This document shows, piece after piece, positions 1-12,429 of a DNA stretch of 64,000 nucleotides; position 1 is the stretch's first letter, and each line of letters opens with the position of its first letter. The notes under the pieces are model-generated. The model saw nothing but the letters and a program-made list of their open reading frames with translations. It did no database searches and was not told the origin of the DNA. Both the position numbers and the translations under genes were made by a program. Origin of the DNA: Perognathus longimembris pacificus (Eukaryota > Chordata > Mammalia > Rodentia > Heteromyidae); contig NC_063176.1 in the NCBI RefSeq assembly GCF_023159225.1, forward strand, positions 32,591,786 to 32,655,785. Reading direction: 5' to 3'.

Positions 1-125
1 TCCACACTGCTTTCCAGAGTTGCTTAACCAGTTTATATTACCACCAACAATGAAGTAGGGTTCCCTTTTGGCCACATCCCCTCTAATATTTGTTATTGTT
101 AGTTTTGTTGATAAAGGACATTGAA
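1..125 (-). mobile_element. L1 ORF2 3' fragment, antisense
   Basis: Read on the minus strand this is the late ORF2 stretch that recurs at 22490-22588 (minus) and 57600-57720 (plus), ending in the conserved block that codes [12 protein letters not shown] residues. It runs off the left edge, so the 3' UTR and poly(A) tail lie outside. At about 125 the orientation flips to plus. The geometry (antisense 3' part, then sense upstream part) matches the other inverted L1 copies in this window. Confidence 0.85.
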
Positions 126-2246
126 ACTGTGGTGATATAACCATCCTAAATATCTACACACCAAATACAGTAACACCCAACTTCATCAAACAAACACAAC
201 TGACTCTAAAAACACTCATAAACCCAAACACATTGATAGTTGGAGACTTTAACACTTCACTTTCACCTCTGGACAGATCAACAAGCCAAAAAACTGAGCA
301 AAAAAACCATAGAAGTAAACAACTAGATCGACCAACTAGATTTAACCAACATCTACAGAATATTCCATCCAGCAACACCAGAATACACATTCTTTCCAGC
401 AGCACATGTAACATTCTACAAAATAGATCACATCTTAGGGCACAAAGAAAATCAGAAGTACAAATTCAGAAGTATCAAAATTATTCCCTACATTCTCTCA
501 GACCACAATGGAATAAAATTATAGCTCAACTCACACAACCACTTCAGAAAATCATCCATGGAGACTAAACAGCACACTGCTGAACCATCAATGGATCATT
601 GAAGAAATTAGAACAGAAATTCAAATGTTTATTGAATTCAACCAAGATGAGCACACAAAATACTAGCTCCTTTGGGACACAGCAAAGGCAGCATTCAGAG
701 GAAAATTTATATCTTTGAGTGCCTACACCAACAAATTGGAGAAACAGCAATTCAACAACTTAAGGAAGCACCTTAAGCTCCTTGAAAGAGAAAAACAAGC
801 CAAACCCCAAGTCAATAGACAGAAGCAAATAATTAAAATCAAATGAGAATTAAAGAATTTAGAGTAAAAAAATATCGAAAGAATCATCAAACCAAAGGGT
901 TGATTCTTTGAAAAAAATAACAAGATAGACAGACCCCTAGCACATCTGACCAAAAAAGGAAGGCAACACAAACAAATAAACAAGACCAGTGATGAAACAG
1001 GTAACATCACCACAGAAACAACCAAAATTCAGAACACAAAAAGGGACTTTTATGCCAACTAATTCGAGAAGCTGCAAGAAATGGATGATTTCCTAGAAAA
1101 AATTGATATCCCCAAACTCAACCAGGAAGATTTAAACCTTCTAAACAGATCTGTATCTAGAATTGAAATAGAAACGGCAATAAGTGATCTACCATCCAAG
1201 AAAAGCCCTGGTCCAGAAGGATTCACAGCAGAATTCTACAAGGCCTTCAAAACAGAACTCACACCAATATTTCTCAAACTCTTCAATGAAATTGAAAGAG
1301 AAAGTTCACTACCAAACACATTCTATGATGCCAGTATAACCCTCATTCCAAAACCAGGCAGGGACTAATCACAGAAAGAGAACTATAGACTGATTTCCCT
1401 GATGAACATAGATGCAAACATTCTCAACAAAATTCTGGCCAATCGACTTCAACAGGTCATCAAAAAAGTCATACACCATGATCAAACTGGATCTGTCCCA
1501 GGGATGCAAAGTTGGTTCAATATATGTAAGCCAATTAATGTAATCCACCACATCAACTGGAGCAGGGTAAATAACCATATGGTTATATCTCTAGATGCAG
1601 AAAAGGCGTTTGATAAAATCCAGCACCCATTTATGCTAAAAGCCCTGGAAAAAACTGGGATTCCAGGGAACATTCCTGAATATAATCAAGGCAGTTTATG
1701 ACAAACCAACAGCAAGTATAATTCTAAATGGTGAAAAGCTAAAGCCATTCCTTTCAAAATGAGGAGCAAGAAAGGGATTTCCGCTCTCTCCTGTCCTCTT
1801 CAACATAGTACTAAAATTCCTAGCCAGAGCAATTAGGCAAGAAGAAAACATAAAGGGGATCCAAATAGGAAAAGATGAAGTTAAAGTTTATCTATTCGCA
1901 GATGACATGGTCCTATACCTAAAGAACCCCATAGACTCTACTCCCAAGCTACTAGAGCTGATCCAAAACTTTGGGAAAGTAGCAGGTATAAAATAAACCC
2001 TCAAAAATCAATGGCCTTTCTATATGCCCATGACCCAAAGACTGAGACCGAAATCAGGAGAGCAACTTCTTTTGCAATAGCGTCAAAAAACATAAAATAC
2101 CTAGGAATAACCTTAACCAAAGAAGTGAAAGACCTCTATGATGAGAACTTTAAAAACATGAAAACCTAAATTAAGGCAGAACTAAGGAAATGGAAAAACC
2201 TCCCATATTCCTGGATTCGGATAATTAATTTAGTCAAAATGGCATA
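126..2246 (+). pseudogene. L1 ORF2 segment (endonuclease and reverse transcriptase), broken
   Basis: Sense-strand L1 ORF2 covering much of the endonuclease and reverse-transcriptase domains. Visible landmarks are GDFNT at 242-256 (endonuclease catalytic Asp/Asn block), a SDHNG-like block near 498-512 in another frame, [17 protein letters not shown] near 1190-1240, [16 protein letters not shown] near 1588-1635, and the RT active site FADDM at 1895-1909. It stops near 2246 at a VKMAY block that precedes the ORF2 C-terminal third. Several frameshifts and stops break it into pieces under about 110 codons, so it is a dead copy. An intact rodent ORF2 has roughly 1,280 residues. It lies inverted between two minus-strand L1 pieces. 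Confidence 0.93.
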
Positions 2247-2728
2247 TTGGATTGGTTTTGTATTGATTTTTTATCTTTCTCCATAGGTTCTAGGGAATCT
2301 TCAACTCCTGAGATTCGATCCTCAGCTTCATCTAGTCAGGACTGTAGGCTTGCTACTTGATTTCAAATCTCTTTTCCTTCTGACTGGTCTTTCCTAATGA
2401 TTTCCTTGTCCTTGCTATAATTATCTCTTAGGTCCAGCATGGACTTCGTTACTTCATTAATTTGGTGTTGAGTGCTGTCTCTCAAATCTTTTAGCCCAGT
2501 AGCTATCTTTTTATTTGATTCTTGAAGTTCATTTATCTTTCTATTTGTCGAGGCCATGAAATCATCTATTACTTTATGGAAGGATTGCTGTATTGATTCA
2601 AACTTTTCATTAATCATGTTTATCAGTAGACTTTATAGAGCATTTTGAGGGTTCTCTTCTATGTCTTTGATTGACTACTCTGTTTCCTGCTTGTTTTGAG
2701 TAGGAGTTAAGACTCCATTGTTTGCCAT
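2247..2728 (-). pseudogene. L1 ORF1 N-terminal half, broken
   Basis: On the minus strand a methionine at 2728 opens MANNGVLTPTQNKQETE, followed by an in-frame stop, a second stop before the MINEKFESIQ block, and then a charged heptad-like stretch (2617-2363). Next comes an LDEAEDRIS motif. This is the N-terminus plus coiled coil of L1 ORF1p, the RNA-binding trimer protein. The coiled coil, the LDEAEDRIS motif and the position downstream of the 5' UTR support this. The RNA-recognition and C-terminal domains are absent because the inverted ORF2 block begins at 2246. Confidence 0.88.
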
Positions 2729-3399
2729 CTTTCTGGTGTTTTGTCTGCCTATTTGGATTGGGAACGCCAATCTACAAGCACCTGTGAGCGCTATTTAAGA
2801 CCCAAAGTAGACCTTACCAAGCACTGTTGTGTAAATCTTAGAAGTTCACAATTATATACAGATAGATTGTATACCCGTATATAAAATTAGATTTGGTGTT
2901 CCTAAAGAATACAATTTTGATATAACAACCAATCTGAACCCTGTATTCAGTAGTTACTTATTTACTGTTACAACCCTATGAGCAATTTTTGTTCTTACAT
3001 TAATTTTTTTTGGACTGGCTAGCTTTCTCTATAAACCCCTTTGATTCACTTGGATTGAGTAGGGATACCCTCTATCCAATAACCAGAGGTAAATTGAATC
3101 TGGAGGTCCTGGAAGTAAATCCAGAGGGTGAGTTAGAGGTAGTGAAGAGAATAGAGTAAAATGTATGGGGGAGGTGATGATTTTGGTTTAGTTTCAGTGA
3201 TGTGGAAATGTGGAGAAGAGTAGAATCAGTAGAAAGAACCACGTTAAAATGATAGACAAGGGAGAGTTAGCAGAAAAGAGAGAAGGTGTTATTCATAGGA
3301 AAGTAATTTTAAAGAAAGAGAATGTGAAGAGAGATACAAAGAAAAAATACTGGAAAACATATGCACCAAACAGAGAAAAAATATTTTTTAAAAAAAACA
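2729..3399 (-). mobile_element. Probable L1 5' UTR, ORF1-proximal part
   Basis: This stretch lies between the ORF1 start (2728) and the GC-rich 5' UTR on the same strand, so it most likely belongs to the same L1 leader. I do not recognise a specific family signature in it and there is no convincing reading frame. It is purine-rich on the plus strand (about 3100-3390). It could instead be unrelated DNA separating two L1 pieces. Confidence 0.5.
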
Positions 3400-3625
3400 G
3401 GGCTGGGGATATAGCCTAGTGGCAAGAGTGCCTGCCTCGGATCCACGAGGCCCTAGGTTCGATTCCCCAGCACCACATATACAGAAAACGGCCAGAAGCG
3501 GCTCTGTGGCTCAAGTGGCGGAGTGCTAGCCTTGAGCGGGAAGAAGCCAGGGACCGTGCTCAGGCCCTGAGTCCAAGGCCCAGGACTGGCCAAAAAAAAA
3601 AACAAACAAAAAAAAAAAAACAGAA
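3400..3625 (+). mobile_element. Dimeric tRNA-derived (ID-like) SINE, young-looking copy
   Basis: The left arm is tRNA-like with an internal pol III A box (3412-3422) and a B box (3456-3466) that matches GGTTCGANTCC exactly. An A-rich linker then leads to a second tRNA-like arm (about 3500-3590) with GGCTCAAGTGG and GAGTCCAAGG box relics, and an A-rich tail. It is inserted in the L1 5' UTR sequence. It is nearly identical to the copy at 19053-19277 and shares its CpG-rich diagnostic positions. The short A-rich flanks make the target duplication hard to call. Confidence 0.92.
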
Positions 3626-3689
3626 AAACAATCAACCAAAAGAAAACCTGATAAAACAAACAAATAAAAATGGAAAACAAAAAACCAAC

Positions 3690-4933
3690 GACATCTCAGA
3701 AATGAAAAAAAAAAATTAAAAAATGTTTTAAAAAATGGAGTCTTCCTTGTTTGGGTGGGCTTTCTCCAGTCTCAGGTTTCCTTGCAATGGTCTGCAGTCT
3801 ATTTTGCTGCTTGGCTGTTTGAACTTGCTTTCAGTTTGCAGGGGGTGAATCTGCTTTGACCCGCCTCCCCTGTTAGTGAAATCCTGGGGCTCTGTGGTTA
3901 GCACAGCTTGCAGGTAGGACTTGGGTGTCCTCTGTTGATAAGGGACAATGAACAGTCTTGTGAACCATGGCTGCTCCTGTCTGCTGTGGGACTGCTGCCT
4001 TTAAAGTCTGACTCAGCAGGGCTGAGGACTCAGCAGGGCAGGGGGCCTCTGGCCTGGTTTACTTGGCGCAGAGTCGCTTGCCTGGGGGAGGTTCCTTCCT
4101 CCTGGGTGGGGCAGTCTCCTGGTTGGAGCTGACTACCGAATTCAGCTCTGTTTCGGGCTGGGAATTTGGCTTCCTCAGTGATGGTACCATTTATCTGTCT
4201 GGGGAGCTGTTTATTATTCCATCTGGTTTTTCCTTGTCATGGGTTGCTGCTGGCCACTTTTGGTTTGAATTTAGAAATTCTGTCGGGCAAGGCGGGGCAC
4301 CTCTGGCTGAGTTCATCTGAGTGTGTGAGCTGTGTCCCAGGACCAGCCTCCCACCTGGCCAGGGGTCGTTCTCCTGGGTGGAGCTGTCTCTCACTGGTGG
4401 TTCCCTCTTGCCCTTGTCAAAGATGGCCCCTTTGTCCTCACTTTCCCCAGACCCTCTTTAGTTCTAGTCTGGTCTGACCCTATGCCAGTGTCAAAGTTGG
4501 CACTTTGCTCTGGCAGTGGGGGAAGGGCTACCTTCCAGAAGATGCTCTGTGGGAGATAGTGAGAATGTCTTTTGTGGGGTACTCATGCTTTCTCTGCAAT
4601 TTCAGCCCATCCATGCTTAACCTGAAATCCATGTCTGTCTGCTGCCATTTGGAGGATTTCTTCCTGGTCTCCTCTGTGTGCTTTAGGTGCGAGGAGTGCA
4701 GGGTGCTGTGCCGGCACCGGCACTGGCGTGGTGGCAGGATGCTGCCCAGAGCTCAAATCTGTGTTTTCAGGCCAGCAAAGTTGATTTTTCCTTCCTGGCC
4801 AGAATCCCTGTACTGTTAGAACTTACTTGGGCTATCTTTCTAGGAGTAAAAGTTTCTCTGGAGTGGTAAAACTGCGATGTCAGAGGGAGCTTAGCTAGGG
4901 CTCTGCTGCTCCTCCGCCATCTTCCCGGAAGTC
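3690..4933 (-). mobile_element. L1 5' UTR with apparent 5' end
   Basis: GC-rich sequence unlike the AT-rich surroundings, ending at its right edge in a minus-strand start that reads ACTTCCGGGAAGATGGCGGA. The AAGATGGCGG core (4914-4923 on plus as CCGCCATCTT) resembles the YY1 site found in the first 25 bases of human L1 leaders, where it sets the transcription start. Its position upstream of ORF1 on the same strand supports an L1 leader. Open frames on both strands (for example 4063-4869) look like by-products of the base composition. This appears to be one of the few L1 copies here with a preserved 5' end. Confidence 0.78.
4914..4923 (-). promoter_or_regulatory. YY1-like site at L1 5' end
   Basis: The minus strand reads AAGATGGCGG, about 10-20 bases from the apparent L1 transcription start. 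In human L1 a YY1 site at the equivalent place directs accurate initiation. Function here is inferred from motif and position only. Confidence 0.55.
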
Positions 4934-5273
4934 CTCCACAAAGACAATTCTTTTGACAAGTGTCGAGTAGTTTATCAATTCCCCAATATAGTGACTCTTT
5001 TCTATTTACTCAGAAAGTTATTTCAGAATTTGTATGTAATTATGAAAAATTTGCCTAAAATATCTAGTTATAGAAAGTGACTGGAATCTAATTGTATCGA
5101 ATGGAGATAAAAATGCATCAAAATGGCATGATTTTATATATTGAAACTTAGAGTCAAATATGAAACTAAGAGTCCCAATTTTCCAAAATTTTTATTGCTA
5201 AGTAATCAGCAAACTATTATCATAAAAAATTGTCTGAAAATTGTCTTTCCTATATTGTGACACAGGTTAAGAG
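4934..5273. other. Unassigned AT-rich DNA
   Basis: No repeat family, RNA gene or credible reading frame recognised. It separates the L1 5' end from the probable LTR. Confidence 0.5.
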
Positions 5274-5762
5274 TGTGGGGCCCGCCCAGATGCCTTACAT
5301 CATCATGAGGCGTTTCTAGCTGGCACCGCCTCTTTTCCCAGCCCTGGGGCCCAAATGGCTACTAGACCTGCCTCCCACCTCTGGACCACATGTGTGGGCC
5401 AAGATGGAGGTGGGGGAGGAACCAAGAGGTGGCCCTGAGGGCCGTGATGTAGACGTGGGCTGCCCCTTTAGGGAGGTCCCTCGGAGCTCCACCCTGATGG
5501 ACAGCTCAGGCATCAAATCACAGCCCCTATGTAGGTGCACATATCCCTCCCCTTCTGCCCTGCTCCAACCTGTGTAAAAGAATAGATATTTTCCTGATTA
5601 AATGAGTTTGGCTCTGACCAGCTTCCAGGCTGCCTGTTTGTCCTCTGTGAAGAAGAGGGCTGGGTAGTGGTCTGTCAACCCCCATATCCTCTTCCTGGAC
5701 CCGCCCACATGGGGTATGCTTTCCTGTCTCTCCTGCAGGACAGGAGAGCGTGGGAGGCTACA
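5274..5762 (+). mobile_element. Probable solo LTR of an endogenous retrovirus
   Basis: A sharply bounded GC-rich block in AT-rich DNA. It begins TGTGGGGCCCGCC and ends GGCTACA, giving the TG...CA ends expected of an LTR. An ATTAAA polyadenylation signal sits at 5597-5602 with a TATA-like AT-rich stretch just upstream (about 5572-5592). No internal retroviral genes or primer-binding site adjoin it, so it would be a solo LTR. I see no target duplication, and the start could be 5274 or 5276. The opening resembles class II (IAP/ERVK-type) LTRs, which is a weak inference. The open frames inside it look incidental. Confidence 0.5.
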
Positions 5763-6641
5763 AACCACCGGCATTCTGGAGGAGTACTTTAGTTTTTATT
5801 TTTACGTTATTGTTTACTGTTCTAATTTCGAACACTTCAAAATACTAACAAAAGTCATCTGTTTTAGATGTGTTTAAAAACACTCTTTTGAAGTCTTGGA
5901 TAAACTTACTCAGTTTATATCTTTCTGGGTCTGATTTAAACAATGAGGTTTTAACACCTTCCTAAATTATCAAGAATCAATTTGTCCTAATTTGAAACAG
6001 TGACAGCAAATGTGCATGGGGGAATTGGTGGATTTAATATTTGTCATTGATAAATATGACTTTCTATATACATTACACTTTAAAATACTACTGATAATAA
6101 CCATTTCTCATGGGCAACAGCCACAGGTTTAAATCATTGTGTTCTAAATATATAAAACTGAGACCTTGTCCTTTGTTGAAATTTCGATCAGATTTTTCTT
6201 ACAACAGAATGTTTCACACTGAATAGATGTTGAATATGCACATGTGTCATTTAATTTCCATGAAAGTTTCAATGGTTTTAGTAAAATATAGCTGTGAGTA
6301 AAACAATAAAATAGAAGTGAAATGGCATGATAGTAATGCCCTACTGGAACACAAGCGACAGCAGTGGGAGGAGATGTTCTGAAAGCATCTGTCTCTTTGG
6401 CAGAATATGAGGACATCTGCTTTCTTACTTTCACAATACCCCAGAGGTAATGCTTTGATTGAAGAAATGATTCCTGCCCCCCCCCATTGCTAGTCCTAGA
6501 GTCATTTGCATTTGCCTTACCTGTGCTACTTCTGATGAGACATATGTATATATATACACACACATATATAATGTATATGTTATATATAGTATGTTATAAT
6601 AAGCTATTATGATCATTTGTAACATATAAACAGAAGACGAT

Positions 6642-6643
<2 letters not shown>
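5763..6643. other. Unassigned AT-rich DNA with TA-rich tract
   Basis: No gene recognised. A TA-rich tract occupies about 6540-6600. A 139-codon minus-strand open frame (6144-6563) has no recognisable domain and crosses simple sequence, so I do not call it. Confidence 0.5.

Positions 6644-6724
<81 letters not shown>
6644..6724 (+). repeat. (GACA)n(GATA)n microsatellite
   Basis: About eight GACA units pass directly into about twelve GATA units (switch near 6677). This is a compound tetranucleotide array, likely polymorphic. Confidence 0.97.
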
Positions 6725-8774
6725 TAGAAATGCCTATATAGATATCTCCTGAGGAAAGCTCAGTGAAATCCCTAAGCTCTCTCTTATAATTTCAACATAG
6801 CATTGCCTGCACACATACTTTCTACAAAACTCATCCTTATTTGTAGTCTGCATATGATGGATAGCAACATTTGCAAGTTTCTAATACAACTGCTCTTATC
6901 AGGCCACTGTCTCTTGTAAATGCTGGCCTCTTTTGAGGTGACCTATTATATCTCTTTCTGCTGTCCAATTATTTTCTTGTAAGGCACTAAAAAGGGAAAT
7001 TTGTGCTGGTTATTCATATCTCTAAGGGCATTTGCTCCTTTTCTATACATATATAGAGAGAGAAATCAAGGCTTTTTCTATCTTTCCCACACACAAGAAT
7101 TACTAATGTGTTTATCTTTAAGAGTCAGATTACAAGACAGTGTGTATACAGTGTAAATATTTATAATAATGAAGTGTGGGCAATTAAGTCAGGAAATCTG
7201 CCTGGAATTGATATTTGTCATATTTTAGCTGATGGTTTTAGGCAATATACTTAGAAATTCTAGGTCTCAAATACATCATCTGCAATTTATTTGGGAAGGC
7301 AATATAATGAACAATAGGCAAAACATGTATGTGAATTATCTGATGATATCAGCTGTGTCTGAGGACACTAAAGAAATATAACTAAACACTAGATGGTGAA
7401 AAAGTTATGTAAATGGTGTGCTATTTGGGCCACACACTTTTTATATCAATGTTTTAACCCCTCATAAGAGTGGGTATGGACAAATTAAACCCTTGAAATG
7501 CTTGTGTTTATTTTATTATTCACTCACAAGTGACAAAAAACAGAAAAACTTAAGACATATTGTAACTTGTAAACAAAAATAAGTAGAGTTCTTCAAAATT
7601 AAAGATAGACATTATCCAGGAGAGAGAACAGAATGATAGTTAAGGAAACTGAAAAGGCAAGATGTCACACAAGGACAGAGGTTAAGTAGAATTTATGTAG
7701 CCAAATTGCAAATGAGCACCCAAGGTATGTTTAAAACTGGAAGAGGGTTACAGCAATTCAGAGTTCCAATTAAAGTATGATGAGTGCGCTCTACTATGTA
7801 AATGAAAGTACATGTAAGAGGTTGTCACTGCAGAGATTATAGAAAATGATATCAATGAAAAGTGTAGTCAGAATATCTTACAAATTAGATGAGTTTTTGA
7901 GTAGTTTTCATTTACTCTCCTCAATATTTCTGCCATTCTACCTTTACCCAAAAAGGCAACTCACAATGGAATGAATTATTTGACCATGATTATCCATTTC
8001 CAGTAGGGTTTGGAAAGGCAGTAAGGTTAGAGTATGTTACATCCACATGTTTTCCCTTAGCATACCCATATACGGGTAATTGCAGCTTTTCTTGACCTCA
8101 GCTTTCAACATCTCTTCAACTGCAAACCTGTGACAAGTATGTGTAAAATAGGAGACATACACAGAATTAACTTATCTTCTCTTTCTCTTTCCTATAGACA
8201 GCAAACCATTATAAACCTCCAAATAGCCAGTCTTGTCATCCAAGTACCTGTTAAGTCTGTTCACAAGCCTTTAGTGCTCTCCGTCAGCCAACATCTTAGC
8301 GTCAGGGTTTAGATCTTGACAGATTCTCCCCTGGATTATTGCCGTAGGCTTCTCTAATGAGTGTAATTGATTCCAAATGGAATCCACGTTCACTTATACT
8401 TCACATAGTGGTTTGTTTTCTATTTGTTTGTGTTTGCTTTGCAAATTCATTTTGAAATTAAAGGAAGCCATCCCTGAATTTAGATCCCAAATTATTAAAA
8501 TCTCTTCTGATATTTACATAGATAAAGGATAAAAACGCATCCTAAAATGATTTCCAAGGACTCATTTCCCATAAGGGAAGAAACAAAACCTATCCACAGA
8601 CTATTATAAGTGGGATTGAGAAATGGCAAAAGAATGTGAGAATTTGACTCATCTTTCTTTCTCAATTTCTGATTCAACAAGAACAACTACATTTATCCAC
8701 AATATTTATTATTATTCTGAAGAAATGAGATAAGTATGCTGGGAAATTATTGTTTATCATTTTCAAATTACAGA
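6725..8774. other. Unassigned unique-looking DNA
   Basis: Two kilobases of AT-rich sequence with no SINE, L1 or LTR that I can recognise and no coding signal. The longest frames are about 60 codons. Confidence 0.5.
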
Positions 8775-9330
8775 TTTTTCTTTTTTATTATCTTTACATA
8801 GAGTACAAAAGAGTTGGCATTTAAAAAAGCAATTTATGAATGCAATACATTGTGATCAGTGTCACCTCTTTCAACATTCTCCCCCTTCTCATCTGACACT
8901 TCCCTCCTTTTCTTAATTTTGTAGTATATACTATGAATTTCTAACTGCATTCCACTCCCCTGCTCTTCATTCATCTATTTCTTTCCCCGCACATCCACTC
9001 CCCTTTTTTGGCAAGGACCTATTTCCCCAAGATGCTCATTTTGTTAGGCTTTGACTTTGCCTTTTTAAAGTAATATACTATTTGAGTTCTCCCTAGAGTC
9101 TACTATATTTCAGTTAATACATTTGTAACCACTTGCATACCACCGAACAGGTTCCCTTACAGATGTATAAGCTAATTCTAGAGGGAAACCATTTAACTTT
9201 TTTCTCTCTGGTTCTGACTTACTTCACTTAATATACTTTTTTCCAGGTTTTTTCCGTTTCCTTTCTTAGATTCATCGCATTCATCATCACCACTGAATAT
9301 CCTGATAAATAAATCTTCAAAGTGAATTTC
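8775..9330 (-). mobile_element. Old L1 3' end, antisense
   Basis: Highly diverged, but it keeps the order of blocks seen in the younger antisense L1 ends here: a GAGGGAAACCAT-like block (about 9180-9195), a CTTACTTCACTTAAT block (about 9215-9235), then a TTTTCC-AGG-TTTTTTCC-TTTCC block (about 9240-9265). Left of these lies a T-rich end consistent with a degraded poly(A) tail. This is ORF2 3' end plus 3' UTR of an older subfamily. Confidence 0.6.
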
Positions 9331-12300
9331 ATCACCTTAAAAATACTTTTAATTCTGCGTGTAGAAATAGATTATGTAGAAATAGATAACACTAATACTT
9401 GCAACAGCTTCACCGGATGGAAGCTAAGGTCGTGTTTTCTTAATTATTTTACGCATCAATTCAAAATCCAGAAGTACTAGTACTTCCTGAAGAAGAAATT
9501 AAATTAGTAAAAATTAGCACTCAATTAGAAAGTCTGTTTAGCATCCCCTGCTAACTTTCCCATTTCAATCCAATATTATTTGCTCCATTACAGGAACTTC
9601 AAGATTTCTGAGTCACCCTCTGATAATAAGAACAAGTTAAAGGAGAATTATTTATTTTGCAATATAATCATGACTGCTTGACCTTCAATCTCTCCATCTT
9701 TCATTAGGACAGAAAAGTTGAAGAAAAGAGATTCACAAAGATAGCCATCCTTTGTGGCCTAAGTTCTGAGAACTGTTCCTTTCAATCAGCTTCAGAAGGA
9801 ATGTTTCTTGTTCCTATGGCAACTGGCTGCTTTCAATTCACATAGTTCCACTATCTCTGATTTCCATTAAGACCTCTATTTTAGTAATTCTTTACTAAAT
9901 TAAGTTCATCATATTTATCATTTTCTCAGTGTGAGTCCTCTTCTTTCATAAATCTTCTACTTTCTGATTTGAAATAAAATAAAATCTTTTCTGAGTAACT
10001 TGAGAAGATTTTAAATGATGCAAGAATTCTCTCCAAAGGTCAAATATACTGGGAGTACAAAAATAGTTGGTAACTAGGCTGGAAAATCAAGATAAAATAA
10101 ATGTTCTCTGGAAATGGTGATGTTTAAGATATGATTTATTTGGCTTCATTAAGCAATCCCTCTAACTGATATTCTATTTTTTTGAGGAAAACACTGCTTG
10201 CTCCATTAAGCTAAATTCCCAGATTATTTGGCTCCTTATTAGTTGTTTAGAAGTTGAAATTTTCAGATCATTCAGAAAAAAATCTAATGTTTTTGGAAAC
10301 ACATAAATGGTTTAACTAAGTAAAAAGTAATGAATATTACATTCTAATAATATTCAGTGGTATAAGTGAGCTATATTAAAAAATATAAACACAAAAACCA
10401 TGCATAGGAACTCTGTATTTGAATGACTACAAAAGTCATAGGTAAACATAGGAATCAATGGTTTTGTAAATTACATTTAGTCCTTCAAAGACTGATTTTT
10501 CTCAGAAGAGAGATCCTGAGTCATGTGGTAAGAGAAGCTTTAGATATCTAGTGTAAAGTATAACGACTATAGTAAATAAAATTGTATTTGGAATTCTTCT
10601 AGAAAGAAGGTATTTTCATAATGCACAAAAAGAAACTGTTTCAGATAATATGTTAAATTATTTCATGCTAGTAATTATTTAATCTTTTCATATTATAAAC
10701 TTTAATATTTTAACATTAGACACAATTAGACACAATGTCAGTTTCTAGTTGAAATTTCTTTTTTCTTCAGTCTCAGAATTGAATATAATTATCAGCAACT
10801 TGTTTCACACACGGCTCTATTTGTTTGTCACTAAAAATCATGATTTTTAATACCATGACTTTACTATTGAAATTTGGCAGTTAATGTGCCTGATTCAATT
10901 TGAAGGCTTGCATTTTTAAATGCTGTAGTAAATAGTTTTATATCTATACATAGACTGATAGCTATGCAAATATTTTCTAGTTTTAAAAGTTTTCTATTTT
11001 TCCCCTCAACATTTTTGTTTCACAGGTAGTCTAACTATTAATATAAAATATCTTAATGCAAACATTTAAAGGCTTACATACATCAATGTTCTATTTTTAG
11101 TTTTTTGAAGGTCTTCTATACTATTTTCATAATAGTTACAATAATTTACATTTTCACCAATGATATATAAAAACTACAAAATTTGGTTTAAAAAAGCAAT
11201 TTAGGTAAATATTGTTAAATTTTAAATTTAATTCAGGAATCAAAAAAAGGGAAATAATATCAAGTAAAAAGATTATTTGATTGTTATATTTGGTTTATTT
11301 GCCCCAATAGTAGGAACTTTCTTAATATCTCAGTGAGCTATACCAATGGGAAAATTGTTTTCCAGCATCATAGCTTTTTCAGCTCCTATGTGAAATTATA
11401 TCAATTTATGGTTTTCTTCATCGTTAATGTGAGTGGAAAGACATAATACAGTGTGAATATACTTGACAGCATGGTGTATTACAGAAAATGAGTCCAAATA
11501 CATAATAAGTGTGACTAGTGATTAAAAGAAGGCATATACAAAATGAATAAATATGCCCACACTCTTACACACAAGCACCATTGAAGGTAGCAGTGAAAAC
11601 AAATGAGTAAAGTTTATTTCATAAAGTATATGTGTATGTGCATGTGAGAGTGTGTATTTATATATGCCTTTATCCTGGTTTTCAGAGATGGTGCTAATGA
11701 AAACACCTGCTCAATTATGTTAATTTATGAAGACACTAAAGAAAATCTCTTTACAAGAAACAAGAGTGGCCTTCTAAAATCCTCATTACTTTATGTTCAT
11801 TCACTTGCTAAGTAGTAACCATTGATACACTAAATCCTGGTATTTATAAGTTAAATCAGTGCCTGGGGAAATCTATCATTTTCTGTATACAGAATGCCCA
11901 ATAATTTTATAACCATGTTATTAGCTCTTTTCTCTAGGTTGTTAATTAATCTATTTGTTTTACATAACAGGTAGCAGTATACTATATATAATTAAACATA
12001 TTGCTAGAAATTCAAATTTTTATAAAGGATTTCAATCTCAGAATGTGTTAAATCACTGAAAAATAAAATAATAATTGTAGGCACATGAAACAAAAACAGA
12101 TTATTTTGTGGCCAACAATATTTTAGTGTAAAATTGAGCTTGAATTCCTTTCTAAATATAACTCTAATAGAAAATCAATGTTGGATATTTAAGTATAGGA
12201 CATGATGATATAGAGTGAAAATACTAATTGCATAAAATGACTGATTTATGAAGAATTCACCATTTGAAACACACTTACTTGTTGAGTCCTATTCTGTCTA

Positions 12301-12429
12301 TAACCTTGATGAAGCTAAAGCAAATTCCAATAATCTTCTAAATACCATTCTTCTTTCCCTTGCTTTTTGTTAGATTAAATATAAGAACAAGCAGGAAAGA
12401 GCTTAATGATGTTAGAAAACAATGATAGC
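9331..12429. other. Unassigned AT-rich DNA
   Basis: Three kilobases without any recognisable repeat, RNA gene or reading frame of note. It is the longest repeat-poor stretch in the left half of the window. Confidence 0.5.

Noticed and set aside
3412..3466. A and B boxes as a functional tRNA gene
   Set aside because: They belong to the left arm of a dimeric SINE with linker, second arm and A tail; the cloverleaf is not that of a working tRNA.
4063..4869. Several overlapping 60-100 codon frames on plus
   Set aside because: They lie antisense in an L1 5' UTR and are kept open by GC-rich composition.
6144..6563. 139-codon minus-strand frame
   Set aside because: Runs into TA/CA simple sequence and shows no domain.
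6644..6724. CRISPR-like or satellite array
   Set aside because: Simple tetranucleotide repeat with no spacers; ordinary microsatellite.
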